17,019 bases of DNA from Sanchytrium tribonematis (lineage: Eukaryota > Sanchytriomycota > Sanchytriomycetes > Sanchytriales > Sanchytriaceae): contig JADGIG010000127.1 in assembly GCA_018985235.1 (NCBI GenBank), positions 1-17,019 of the forward strand, in the 5' to 3' direction. The position numbers and the translations under genes were made by a program. Shown here piece after piece: positions 6,884-15,886 of this stretch. The first letter of the stretch is position 1. Each line of letters starts with the position of its first letter. The notes under the pieces were generated by a model. That model did not search any database. It saw only the letters and a list, made by a program, of their open reading frames with translations, and was not told where the DNA came from.

Positions 6884-9482
6884 ATGGTTCTCTATTTTTT
6901 CTGGTTGCTTACAGTCGCTAATGAAAACCACTTTCCAGTTGAATATTTTGAATATATAAATTATGCCAGCATCAATGTGGTTAAAAGGGGTGATCAGCCA
7001 AGCATTTACAAACGGGATTATTTGGGAGTCGAACATGACGATGAGTTTATTTTATCCTTTAACGCATATAATAAGACAATGGCTTTACATCTCAAACCTT
7101 CTACAATCAGTCGGGAAATTAAACTGACCACCGTATACGACGAATCATCGACTGAAAAGATATTTCGACCAAAATTATTTTCAGGATCAGTAATTGACCA
7201 CCATCAAGATGGTGTATCATCTGAAAACCAATTCTCGATAGCTTCTGTACTCATTAAAGAAGATTCCTTCACTTCTAGGAATCAAAATGGAGATGAATTT
7301 CCTATCACTCAATTTGAAGGGAAAATTGTAATTGATGACGAAACGTATCATATTCAAACAGTTGAGAACTATTCAAAGTTAAGAAAGAGAAGTGACGCCG
7401 TAGTATCAGATCCTATCGGAAGGTCAGAATTAGACAAAAACGCGCAACTTATTATATACAAAAATAGCGATATGGGAAAAGGAAAAGAAGAAAAGTGGGA
7501 ATGTGGAACTGATCACATCATCCACGATATGCCAGAAGTCCTTAAGAAAGATATTAAATTACGACTTAAAAAAAGAGAAGCAACTATATCACCAGGTTGT
7601 CCAGGATCATTAAAAGAATTATACATTGGAACTGCAATGGATTGCACGTATGTTGCAAAATATGGTGGTACGGAGAATGCGAAATCGCAACTTTTGCAGC
7701 AAATGGATGTAGTGAATCAATTATACAAGACCGATTTCAACATTTTGTTAGGAATAATTGAAATTGTTTCTTTTGACACATGCGGAAACCAGGCATTCAA
7801 TGTCGCTTGCTCTGATTCTTATACTATCAATGATAGACTAAGTGATTTCAGTTCTTGGAGAGCTGACAACAAAGACGCTCAAGCGGGACTGTGGCATTTA
7901 TTTAGTACTTGTAAATCTGATCCAGTTGTGGGATTGGCATGGATGTCTTCCGTGTGCACTACCACTAAAGTAGCTAAAACTGATAGTGGAAACACTCAAT
8001 ATTATTCTGGCGCAAGTGTTAGCACTTCTGGTACAACAAAAAATGACTGGGTTGTCATTGCTCATGAAATTGGGCATAATTTTGCTGCAAAACACGACTG
8101 TACTAAAACCGACACATGTACTGGATCCACAGATAACAGTTGTTGTGAATGTAGCACTGGTACAACATGTGACTGTGGTGGCACGTTTATTATGAATCCC
8201 AGCAGTAGTTTGGTATTTACGCCCCAAGATTTCTCTTCTTGTACTAAGGGTGCCGTATGTGCTAAAGTGCCTACTATCGCAACATGTTTAGTAGAACCGG
8301 GACTGCGTCCTTTATTGAACTTGAAGGTTTGTGGAAATGGAATTTTAGAAGAGGGCGAGGAATGTGATAATGGCAGTCATCCAAGCACTTGCTGCAATAA
8401 TTGCACACTTGTAGCACCTGCTGTGTGTGATGATTTTAGCCATAACTGCTGTACAAATTGTACTATCGCCAAATCAACGAAAGTTTGTAGACCAAGTGTG
8501 GGCTCTTGCGACATTACAGATTATTGCGATGGAAAACAAAAGACGTGCCCATCCTTCGACAAGTTTGAACCTGATGGATTGTCTTGTACCAGTGGTTTGA
8601 ATAAGGACACATATTGTGCAAGTGGACAATGTACAAATAGAGACATGCAATGCATTCTTCACGAAGTTAGTGGACTGTCAGATGCAATTAAAGATTGGGA
8701 TCCTATTACCGGATCTTGTCAGCTTTTTAAAGGCCAGTGCGATTTGTGGTGTGACTCATCAAAATTACCTTGTAGAAAATTATCAGGAACGTTCCTTGCC
8801 GGTACAAAGTGCGGCAGTGGAAATGGGGTGTGTACCAAAGACAATACGTGCACTGAGCCCGATCAAGGTAGATAATTTTTATATAGTTGGTAAAATTTGG
8901 GAATTTATAAGTGCTAATCAAGTGTACGTTATTATTGCCGGAGTCTTATTTTTGGCGGTTTTAATATTTGCATACGATGCATACAAGAGAAGAAAGAGAA
9001 GACGTAGAAGACAAGTAAAAAGAGAGAAAAGAATAAAAGAACAGAGAGAATATGAGATAGATGTTCACCCAGTGAAAAAATCGAGAGTTCCTAGCGCCGA
9101 TGTTGACAAGTCATACTACTACGAAGATGATTACAAGGATACCGATCTATATGAGGAAAGAAGAGCCAGCAGTTACGATGATGACGATGAATATGAAAGA
9201 CCTCAAAGCGAAAGACGATCATCAAGAAGCTCCGCTGCTCCATCTAGTTCAAAAAGAACTTCTCAATCGAATGCGTACGAAAGAAGACAGTCACAGGTTA
9301 GTAGAAAATCAGCTGTGAAAGAAGAGGATGAAGATCAGTATGAAATTGAAGATGAAGACGAAATTGTAGAAGAAGTAGTCTATGAAGAGCCTCCTGCACA
9401 TCAGCAGCGTCGACTTTCAGAAAGGCCTAGAACAACTACTGATGCCAACAAGAAAGATCGGCCAAAAACCATGTACGTCTAA
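6884..9482 (+). CDS. Membrane-anchored ADAM metalloprotease
   Basis: Exons 6884-8867 and 8887-9482 give 859 residues. Order: short signal peptide (about 1-12), prodomain with a candidate cysteine switch at C207 (WECG) and dibasic sites RKR at 167-169 and KKR at 229-231, reprolysin catalytic domain from about 242 with the zinc motif HEIGHNFAAKHD at 394-405 and Met-turn methionine near 437 (IMNP), disintegrin domain from about 483 (CGNGILEEGEECDNG), Cys-rich region to about 660, transmembrane helix at about 674-692, then a ~165-residue cytosolic tail. All zinc ligands and the catalytic Glu are present, so it should be an active sheddase-type protease. The tail begins with a run of Arg/Lys and is rich in Ser, Tyr and acidic residues. 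The 'IMNP' turn and the Cys pattern before it suggest fungal-type ADAM. Without the 19-nt splice the protein would end before the membrane anchor. Confidence 0.93.
8868..8886 (+). other. 19-nt spliceosomal intron in the ADAM gene
   Basis: gtagataatttttatatag, phase 1 (GAT CAA G / TT GGT). Retention yields a TAG three bases in, giving a protein without a membrane helix; removal joins the ectodomain to a transmembrane helix and cytosolic tail, as expected for ADAMs. Confidence 0.93.
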
Positions 9483-9486
9483 TAAA
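9481..9486 (+). promoter_or_regulatory. AATAAA signal over the ADAM stop
   Basis: GTC TAA TAA AAT: the hexamer starts at the second base of the stop codon. The eIF4G ATG is 43 bp after the stop. Confidence 0.6.
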
Positions 9487-9511
9487 ATTTTGAATACTTA
9501 AAAGTGACTTA

Positions 9512-9524
9512 TTTTTTGCAAAAC
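9512..9524 (+). promoter_or_regulatory. T-run plus GCAAAAC element before eIF4G
   Basis: TTTTTTGCAAAAC directly precedes AATGG at the eIF4G start. The same arrangement (T-run, GCAAAC) occurs before prohibitin. Candidate initiator or leader element. Confidence 0.35.
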
Positions 9525-9525
9525 A

Positions 9526-12478
9526 ATGGAGAACCAAAGACCTCCGCGAAGTTCAACGAATATGAGAGGCCGGCCGCCTTTCATGCGTCCTCCTATGGGT
9601 TCCAGGCCACCGTTCTATCCCACAAATAGGCCACCTTTTACGTATCCTAATAGTGCATACAATAATTCACCAGATGAGGAAGAAACGAGAAAACTTAAAG
9701 AAATGGCATTAAAAAGACTCCAGGAGAGTGAAAATAATCAAAAAGTTATTGCTATCAGCGATGCACCGGGTTCAAAGGCGGTTGCATTCACCGATGGTCC
9801 TCCGAAAGCAATCACCTCAAAAACTGTAAAAATAGAAAGCAAACCCGTTACTATATCATCTACACCATCAAAAGCAATTCTAATAGAATCTGCTCCAAAA
9901 TCAGAACCTAAAATTACTTCTAAGGAGTCCCTGAAGGAACAACAACCTGAAACAAAGCTTTTTCAAAACAAATCCTCCAATCAGCAAAGCAAAAATTCTG
10001 GCACCAATCTAAAGCAAATCGACATAAAAGATCACGAGAGAGTAAAATCTTCACCCCCTGCACCTCAAGTCAGGAATTGGGCAAACATAGCCTCACAACC
10101 GAGTTTTAGATCACAAGATAAGCCTAGCAATGTTGTTAGATCAGTGGAGAAATCTTCTGTAAATGAAAAGAAACCAGTTGAACAACCAAAGTTACAAGTT
10201 AAAAAAGACACAGGTTCCGAGCCAGGGAAGAATGTACAAAATGTCACTTCACAAAAAAGCGATAGAGCCAAACCTACCATTCCTTCGCAGACCCAAAATT
10301 TGCCAAAATCTGATTTGAAGAAAGACACAATCGAGTCAACTAAAAAATTTATTTCTGAACCAACTAAAATTCCGTCTGTTTCTTCACCAAACGATAAGAA
10401 ATATATCGAACTAGCTCCCAAATCCCCTTTAAAGGTGAAAGGGCTTGAGAAAGTGGACAGTCCAATAAGCTCCCCCAAATCTCCAAAGTCTCCTAAGCCT
10501 TTGAAACCCCAAGAATCATGGCGATCCGCTGCCACTGAAAAAGGACCGGATACTTGGAGAAAGCCAGATTTAGATGCTGACGGTGATGACGAAGATGGCG
10601 AAGAGGATCCTGACAACTTATTGTCTGAGGAAATGGTAGAATTTATCGGAAATTGGAACGACAAGGAAATTAAACTCGAACGACCCTTCGATATTAAACT
10701 AATCTACACAATTTCCTACCTTTCAAAAATGAAGGACAATGAAGCGCCTCCACCTTATGTCAATCCTGAACTTCATTATCAACTTTTTACAAACCAAAAT
10801 CTCAAGAAGAAAACAAAGCAATTTAAAAAGGTCAGACGTGGTGGTAAGAGGAAATTAGCAGAAGTAGATCTCATCGTGATGGAATTGGGACTCAAGGGAG
10901 ATCTCAGGAAAGCAGAGAAAAAGTGGGCACCGCCTAAGATTTCTACAGACGACATTACTGGTCTATCATCCAAACTCACCGGCTTATTCAATAAGCTAAC
11001 AAAGGAAAATTATGATGGGGTATCTAGCCAGATTTGTGACAGTATCTGTGAAAATGTCTCAGATGAAAAAATTGGATGCTTTGTAAATATTATCTTTCAA
11101 AAAGCAATTATTGAGCAGCATTTCGTACAAATATACGCTGATTGCTGCAAATCCTTGTTTGACAAGTTGTCTCAAAAAGATCAAAAACTTTCCAAAAAGC
11201 TTTTTGAAAAGCTAGCTCAAACTTGTCAAAGTAATTTTGAGAGTAGACCGAAATGGTCCGAATTGCAGAAGAAGATCGAAGATGCTGGAAAAACTCAAGG
11301 GCAGGATATATCCGAGGAAGAAATGAACGTAATCTATATGAAAAAGCGGGCCCTAGGCAACATACAGTTTGTTGGCGCTCTTTTTTCAGTGGGTATTATT
11401 TCTGGAAAAATAATATTTACAATATTAATTATTTCGATGAAAGACAATATAGAAGATGATATAGAACTTGCTATTTCTTTAATTAATTCTTGCGGAGTTT
11501 ATATGGAGAGTTTTGTACAAAGTAATTTGGATAAAGATTTTAGAGTTCGATATAGCCAAATTTTTGGAAGATTGAAAGACGTTAGTCAAAATAAGGCAAT
11601 ATCCTCACGAGTTAGGTTTATGTGCATGGATATTTTAGACCAGAAACGAAAAGGCTTCGAAGTATCCGGTCCTAAAAAACTTAAAGATGTTCACCGAGAG
11701 TCTGAAGACAAGCGCCGCTCTGAAAGGCCTACTTCTGCTAGAGGAGGTAGCTTTTCAGGCAATAGGCAATCCGAGTTTAGGAGGTCGAAGCGAGGATCAC
11801 AGCGAGACGAAAGACCATCATATGGGAAAGATGACAATTCGTTTCGTAAAAATATTTATAAAAGCGAAAGTCGCTCCTCTCGATTTTCTCCAGCCTCCTC
11901 ACCAGTATCTCAAAATCGTAAAGAATTTAATAGTAGATCACCTCTGCCTTTTAGGGATAATCCACAGACGAAAGACTTCAAAGATAATAAGGATAAACCC
12001 ACCAAAGAGTTCAAAGAAGCGAAACAAAGCATTCCAGAACAAAGTTCCAAATCAGTAGATGTTGCAGACATCAAAAAGAAATTCGATTCCAATTTTGTTT
12101 TGTTTTCAAAATCAAATAGCTCTGTTGATTTATTGGAATTTCTAAATGAAATTTCACCTTCTGAAAAAGAAATTTTGGTTTCTGAATGGTGCTGGAAGTC
12201 TATTGAAAGTCTTCCTTCAAATATTGAAGATTTATATAAACCATTTGCAAAGGCATTTGAAAATGTTCCGAACCTCAAAACGGTTGTCAATAATTGGTAT
12301 ATCTTGCTTATTTAGGCTATCGGAAATATTGGACCAAGAATTGTTTGAAGATTTATTGATGGACTTTCCAAAATTAAAAGACATCTTAATTTTAATAGTC
12401 AAATATTTTGGAGGAAACGAATTTATAACAAAAGATAAAGAATCTAAATTTTTGAATTCAAATGTATTAAAAAAATAA
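9526..12478 (+). CDS. EIF4G: eIF4G-like translation initiation scaffold
   Basis: Exons 9526-12296 and 12316-12478 give 977 residues. eIF4G bridges the cap-binding protein eIF4E, the helicase eIF4A and the 43S ribosomal complex. Visible: a low-complexity N-terminus rich in Pro/Arg then Ser/Lys (1 to about 345), an acidic stretch (about 348-362), a candidate eIF4E-binding motif starting at Y394 (YTISYLS, where the usual hydrophobic residue after Leu is Ser), a MIF4G HEAT domain (about 478-712; YDGVSSQICD through MCMDILDQKRKGF), an Arg/Ser-rich basic linker (about 720-835), and a C-terminal helical region (about 840-970) that looks MA3-like. The intron falls in that C-terminal region, and splicing gives LFEDLLMDFPKLKDILILI, consistent with MA3-type helices. 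Start chosen at the first ATG after the T-run element. A PAIP or NOM1-type MIF4G protein is less likely, given domain order. Confidence 0.85.
12297..12315 (+). other. 19-nt spliceosomal intron in eIF4G
   Basis: gtatatcttgcttatttag, phase 2 (AAT TG / G CTA). Retention ends the protein at the TAG that closes the intron; splicing extends it by 53 residues in an open helical frame. Confidence 0.88.
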
Positions 12479-12479
12479 A
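12474..12479 (+). promoter_or_regulatory. AATAAA signal over the eIF4G stop
   Basis: AAA AAA TAA AGC: the stop at 12476-12478 is inside the hexamer. Confidence 0.6.
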
Positions 12480-12501
12480 GCGCATTCCACAAAGGCCTTT
12501 G

Positions 12502-14532
12502 ATGAAAAGTGGTTTTCAAAATCGGTTTTATGACACTTCTGACGATTTCTTAGAACTGATTGAGTGCGATGAAATTAGTGCTTTTGAGTGTTGCTATTGT
12601 GATTATGTTTTCATAATGTCTTTTCACTTTACATCTTTTAATTTTCAGAATTGGAGAAACGCATCAATTTTGACATTAATAGACTGAATATAAATTCAAT
12701 AGAATTTCTTCATTTATTTGAAAATCTAATTGAATTGAATGTGAATTGCAATAACATAGTCTCTGTGACAAATTTACCGAGTAAAATCATTAAGCTTAGT
12801 ATTGCGAAAAATAAAATTTCATCCGTGGAATGCTTAAAAACCTCATTTAAATTTCTTAATATTGCAGGCAACAATCTAATAGACCTCTATGAATTACTAA
12901 CATTAGAAGCGGAGTGTCTTATTCTTTTTGATGGAGCATTCGAAGACAAGTTTGAAGCCAAGGACAGGCAATTTATCCGAAAATTTGTATTGAAAAACAA
13001 TAAAAAACTCGGAAAGATTGATCTTCAGCCCAGCTGCAGGAATGTGCACGATGAAGAAACATTTATGGATCAGGTTTATAACAGTGTACTAAATAATGAA
13101 TTTGATATGACAAAATTTTATCTTGATAAAAAATTTGGAAGCGGAATTTCATTTCGATACGAAAATACTAAAAATATTCAGATTGAACATCAAGCTTGGT
13201 TAAAATTTGTATCAAAAAACATGAACGAGATTGAATATGATGGTCAGATGATCCAGACAATCGCAATAAAGTCTGATTGGACAGCACTACTACTCTCAAC
13301 AAACTTGAAAACTAATCTTTTGTCGAAAGAAACTAATGCGAAAGTTGAGTATTCAACTTATATGGTTGCGAACAAGAAATACCAGTTGGCTACAAAAATC
13401 ACAATAGCAGATTCATCTTTTCAAAATTATCGATTCGAAAATGTCTGGATCAATAGTAATCAAATTCAATTGGAAATTCAAGGCATTAAATATTTAACAT
13501 TCTTGGACCTTTCAAACCAACTTGTATCAACAATACCAATCTCAGACTTTAAACATCTTCAGATATTGTTGCTATCTGGAAACAAATTTGACAAAATTCC
13601 AATAATTCCAAGTTTAGTATTATTAGATATAGCAAATAATAAGATAGACAATGTCAAGGAATTGTTCAAAGTTACATTTTTAAGAAAACTAAAATCACTA
13701 GATATTCGTTTTAATCTTGTATCAGCAAGGGCAGTATTTTTGAAGGCGATTTTGCCAAACCTTAAATTTGTTAATAATTGTTCGGTAGGTAATAAGGAGT
13801 TGAATCTAACTACATTAAGTGAAGATATTACTCATGCTTTATTACCGCTGACTTTTGAAAGCGTTAATAGCCTTGTTTTACCATTTAATAAGATAAAGGA
13901 GGTAGATTTCAATTTTTCTTATGCTTTTCCAAATTTAATTGACTTGAATTTGTCAAACAATTCCATTTCTGACGTTTCCTTTTTGAGCAATTGTGAAAAA
14001 TTAAAATGCCTTGATCTTTCTTGTAATAGCATCATCAATTTTGAAATAATTCTGCAAGGAATAGAAAAATTAAATCTGGCCCATAACCAAATACGAGAAA
14101 TGGCAGCTTTGGTGCAACCTTCATTAAAGAGATTAGACTTGCATCACAATCATATTGCGAGGCTTCAAATCAATGGAATATTGGCGAGCCTTAGATATCT
14201 AAATATTTCAAAAAATAGAATTTCGCACATCCAGCCAAAAATACTAAGCAAACTCCCAAATTTAGAAGAGCTGTTGATTAAGTAATTTTAGTTCATTTAG
14301 CGACAACAAATTATCAAAGCTAGCTTCGCTATCAGGTGAAATTCAAAATTTAGACGTTAGTAATAATTCATTGAGTGATATTAACGAGCTATATTTGTTA
14401 AAATTGCCAAGGTGTAAAAGTTTGAACATTAGAGGTAATTCATTTTGTAGATTCAAGCATTTTGTGGAATACGTGTTTCATTCTTGCCCTTCAATCCAAG
14501 TTTTGAATGGAAATCCAATCACTAGGGAGTAA
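12502..14532 (+). CDS. Leucine-rich-repeat protein, two LRR blocks; 5' end uncertain
   Basis: The firm part is exon 12649-14281 plus exon 14301-14532. It has an N-terminal LRR block of about 75 residues, a ~180-residue non-LRR insert, then about nine or ten LRRs (LxxLxLxxN), ending in an LRRcap-like motif (SFCRFKHFVEY...SIQVLNGNPI). The main frame has no early ATG and is closed upstream by TAA at 12639, so a 5' exon is needed. One fit is exon 12502-12577 (MKSGFQNRFYD...), a 71-nt intron, then 12649: total 646 residues. Another is a 19-nt exon 12569-12587 with a 61-nt intron, total 627. LRRcap proteins are typically cytosolic scaffolds (centrosome, cilium, nuclear); I cannot name the orthologue. 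The stop is 12 bp before the MPP10 ATG. Confidence 0.8.
12578..12648 (+). other. Candidate 71-nt 5' intron of the LRR gene
   Basis: The 3' end is convincing: a T/C-rich tract ending ttttaattttcag, directly before the LRR frame. The donor is a guess: gtgctt at 12578 keeps frame with the ATG at 12502, and gtgttg at 12588 keeps frame with the ATG at 12569. Neither matches the GTA donors of the 19-nt introns. Confidence 0.4.
14282..14300 (+). other. 19-nt spliceosomal intron in the LRR gene
   Basis: gtaattttagttcatttag, phase 2 (ATT AA / C GAC). Splicing restores the repeat as LEELLINDNKLSKLASL and adds 77 codons with three more LRR-like units and the LRRcap. Confidence 0.93.
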
Positions 14533-14544
14533 ACTTGGGAGAAG

Positions 14545-15873
14545 ATGGATGTAAGTAAAATTTTATTTGATTTGAATTCAAGATCAAGCAACCCAATAAT
14601 TTTGGAGGGTTTTGATACTGAAGGATTATTTGCACAACTAGAATCAAATTACGGCGAGATTTGTAGACCCATAAGAAAGGTTGTTTTCGAGAGCAATGTT
14701 AATGTTAACCTAACTGAAGACGATATAGATCAAGACCAGAAAAGAGACGCAGAGGAAATTGTGTCTTTAGAAAATCAGGAGAAGTCTATTGAAAGCGATT
14801 CCGTTGACTCTGATATTTATGAAGGAGCCGATGATGAATTTTTCTCAATGAAAGAAATGAAGAAGTTTGTTGAGTCACAAGAACATGAAGACGAACGCAG
14901 TTTCGATAACAGTGAAGAATCGGAAACAGAAATTGCAGAAGACGTTGATTATGATAATATAAAATTTGATGACTTTTTTGAAGATCAACCAGACTTACGA
15001 AATAATACAAAGCATTCAAAAGAACAAGAGCAAATACGAGAAAAGATTTTGGAGCTTGAGAAAGCCAAGCTTCTTAATTATCTCCCGGAGAGCAAGCCAT
15101 TTGCACTTAAGGGTGAAGTTTCTGCGAGAGATAGAGAAAGAGATGATTTATTAGAAATCGATATTGAGCATGATACAGTTAAAAAACCAATGCCAGCTAC
15201 TCAAAATATAAGTTTAGACAATTTAATTCGAGACCGTGTTGAAAATATGGTTTTTGATAATATACAGCGTAAGCAAGATGTTGACACTACGCACATTCAA
15301 GATTCCAGTACTTTAGTTGAAAAGAAGAAAAAATTTAATATTGAAGAACACACCTCAAAAAGCAAAAAAACTCTAGCCCAACTTTATGAAGAGGAGTATC
15401 TCCAAAAGCAACAAGACGATCTGTTTGGAAGTGCGGTAGGAAAGGAAAGACCAAAGGAACATATTGAAATTGAATCGCTGTGGTCCAAGGTCGAGGAACA
15501 ATTGAATATGTTGAGCAATAGCTTTTACAGGCCAAAAGCGTATAGCTCTGAAATATCAGCCGAGCAACCTCATAATATTATTACAAAAGAAGACATACAG
15601 CCTGCAGCTATTAATGAAATGATCTCTGAAAAGCCTAAGGAAATTGTGGCTTTCAAGGAATACAGCGAGATGAATCAACAAGAACGCCAAGCTCATAGAA
15701 GGAAAAACAAATTGTACAAGAAGAAAACTGCTGCAAAGAGGCAATTAATTGATCGAGTCATAAATGCATCTAAGCCAAAGGTTTTAAAACAAAAGAAACA
15801 AGACGTTTTAACTCAATTAATGAGAGATTCCAAAATATCGATTGCTGATCAAAAAGGTAAAATAGTTAAATAA
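14545..15873 (+). CDS. MPP10: MPP10, U3 snoRNP component
   Basis: A single exon of 442 residues, shorter than human (~681) or yeast (~593). MPP10 works with IMP3 and IMP4 in the U3 snoRNP/SSU processome for early 18S rRNA cleavages in the nucleolus. Features in order: N-terminal conserved start (KILFDLNS, then a GFDTEGLFAQLE segment corresponding to the family's FDDEQIWQQLE), a long acidic region (about 70-155) with DDFFEDQPDL, then the conserved core with LEKAKL, PFALKGEVSARDRE, DNLIRDRVENMVFDNIQRK, KKTLAQLYEEEYL, and a basic C-terminus (RRKNKLYKKK, then LIDRVINASKPK). The length loss is mostly in acidic and terminal linkers. It starts 12 bp after the LRR stop and ends 13 bp from the convergent complex I gene. 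Confidence 0.92.
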   Translation: MDVSKILFDLNSRSSNPIILEGFDTEGLFAQLESNYGEICRPIRKVVFESNVNVNLTEDDIDQDQKRDAEEIVSLENQEKSIESDSVDSDIYEGADDEFFSMKEMKKFVESQEHEDERSFDNSEESETEIAEDVDYDNIKFDDFFEDQPDLRNNTKHSKEQEQIREKILELEKAKLLNYLPESKPFALKGEVSARDRERDDLLEIDIEHDTVKKPMPATQNISLDNLIRDRVENMVFDNIQRKQDVDTTHIQDSSTLVEKKKKFNIEEHTSKSKKTLAQLYEEEYLQKQQDDLFGSAVGKERPKEHIEIESLWSKVEEQLNMLSNSFYRPKAYSSEISAEQPHNIITKEDIQPAAINEMISEKPKEIVAFKEYSEMNQQERQAHRRKNKLYKKKTAAKRQLIDRVINASKPKVLKQKKQDVLTQLMRDSKISIADQKGKIVK

Positions 15874-15874
15874 A
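15869..15874 (+). promoter_or_regulatory. AATAAA signal over the MPP10 stop
   Basis: GTT AAA TAA ATG: the stop is within the hexamer. Normal cleavage distance places the mRNA end inside the opposing small complex I gene. Confidence 0.65.
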
Positions 15875-15886
15875 TGCTGATCTCAT

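Noticed and set aside
10065-10664. 199-codon minus-strand ORF inside eIF4G
   Set aside because: It is the complement of the Ser/Pro/Lys-rich low-complexity part of eIF4G, where antisense stops are rare; no independent coding signs.
12590-12648. Spliced-leader trans-splice acceptor before the LRR gene
   Set aside because: Trans-splicing at 12648 would leave no in-frame ATG near the start of the LRR frame, so a normal 5' exon is more economical, though not proven.
721-14300. Chlorarachniophyte nucleomorph origin, suggested by the 19-nt introns
   Set aside because: Mitochondrial complex I genes, prohibitin and an ADAM protease would not be expected in a nucleomorph, and the ADAM points to opisthokonts.
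14282-14300. Frameshift mutations or pseudogenes at each frame break
   Set aside because: All five breaks are resolved by GTA...TAG segments of the same 19-nt length, with conserved protein continuing afterwards; sequencing errors would not do this.
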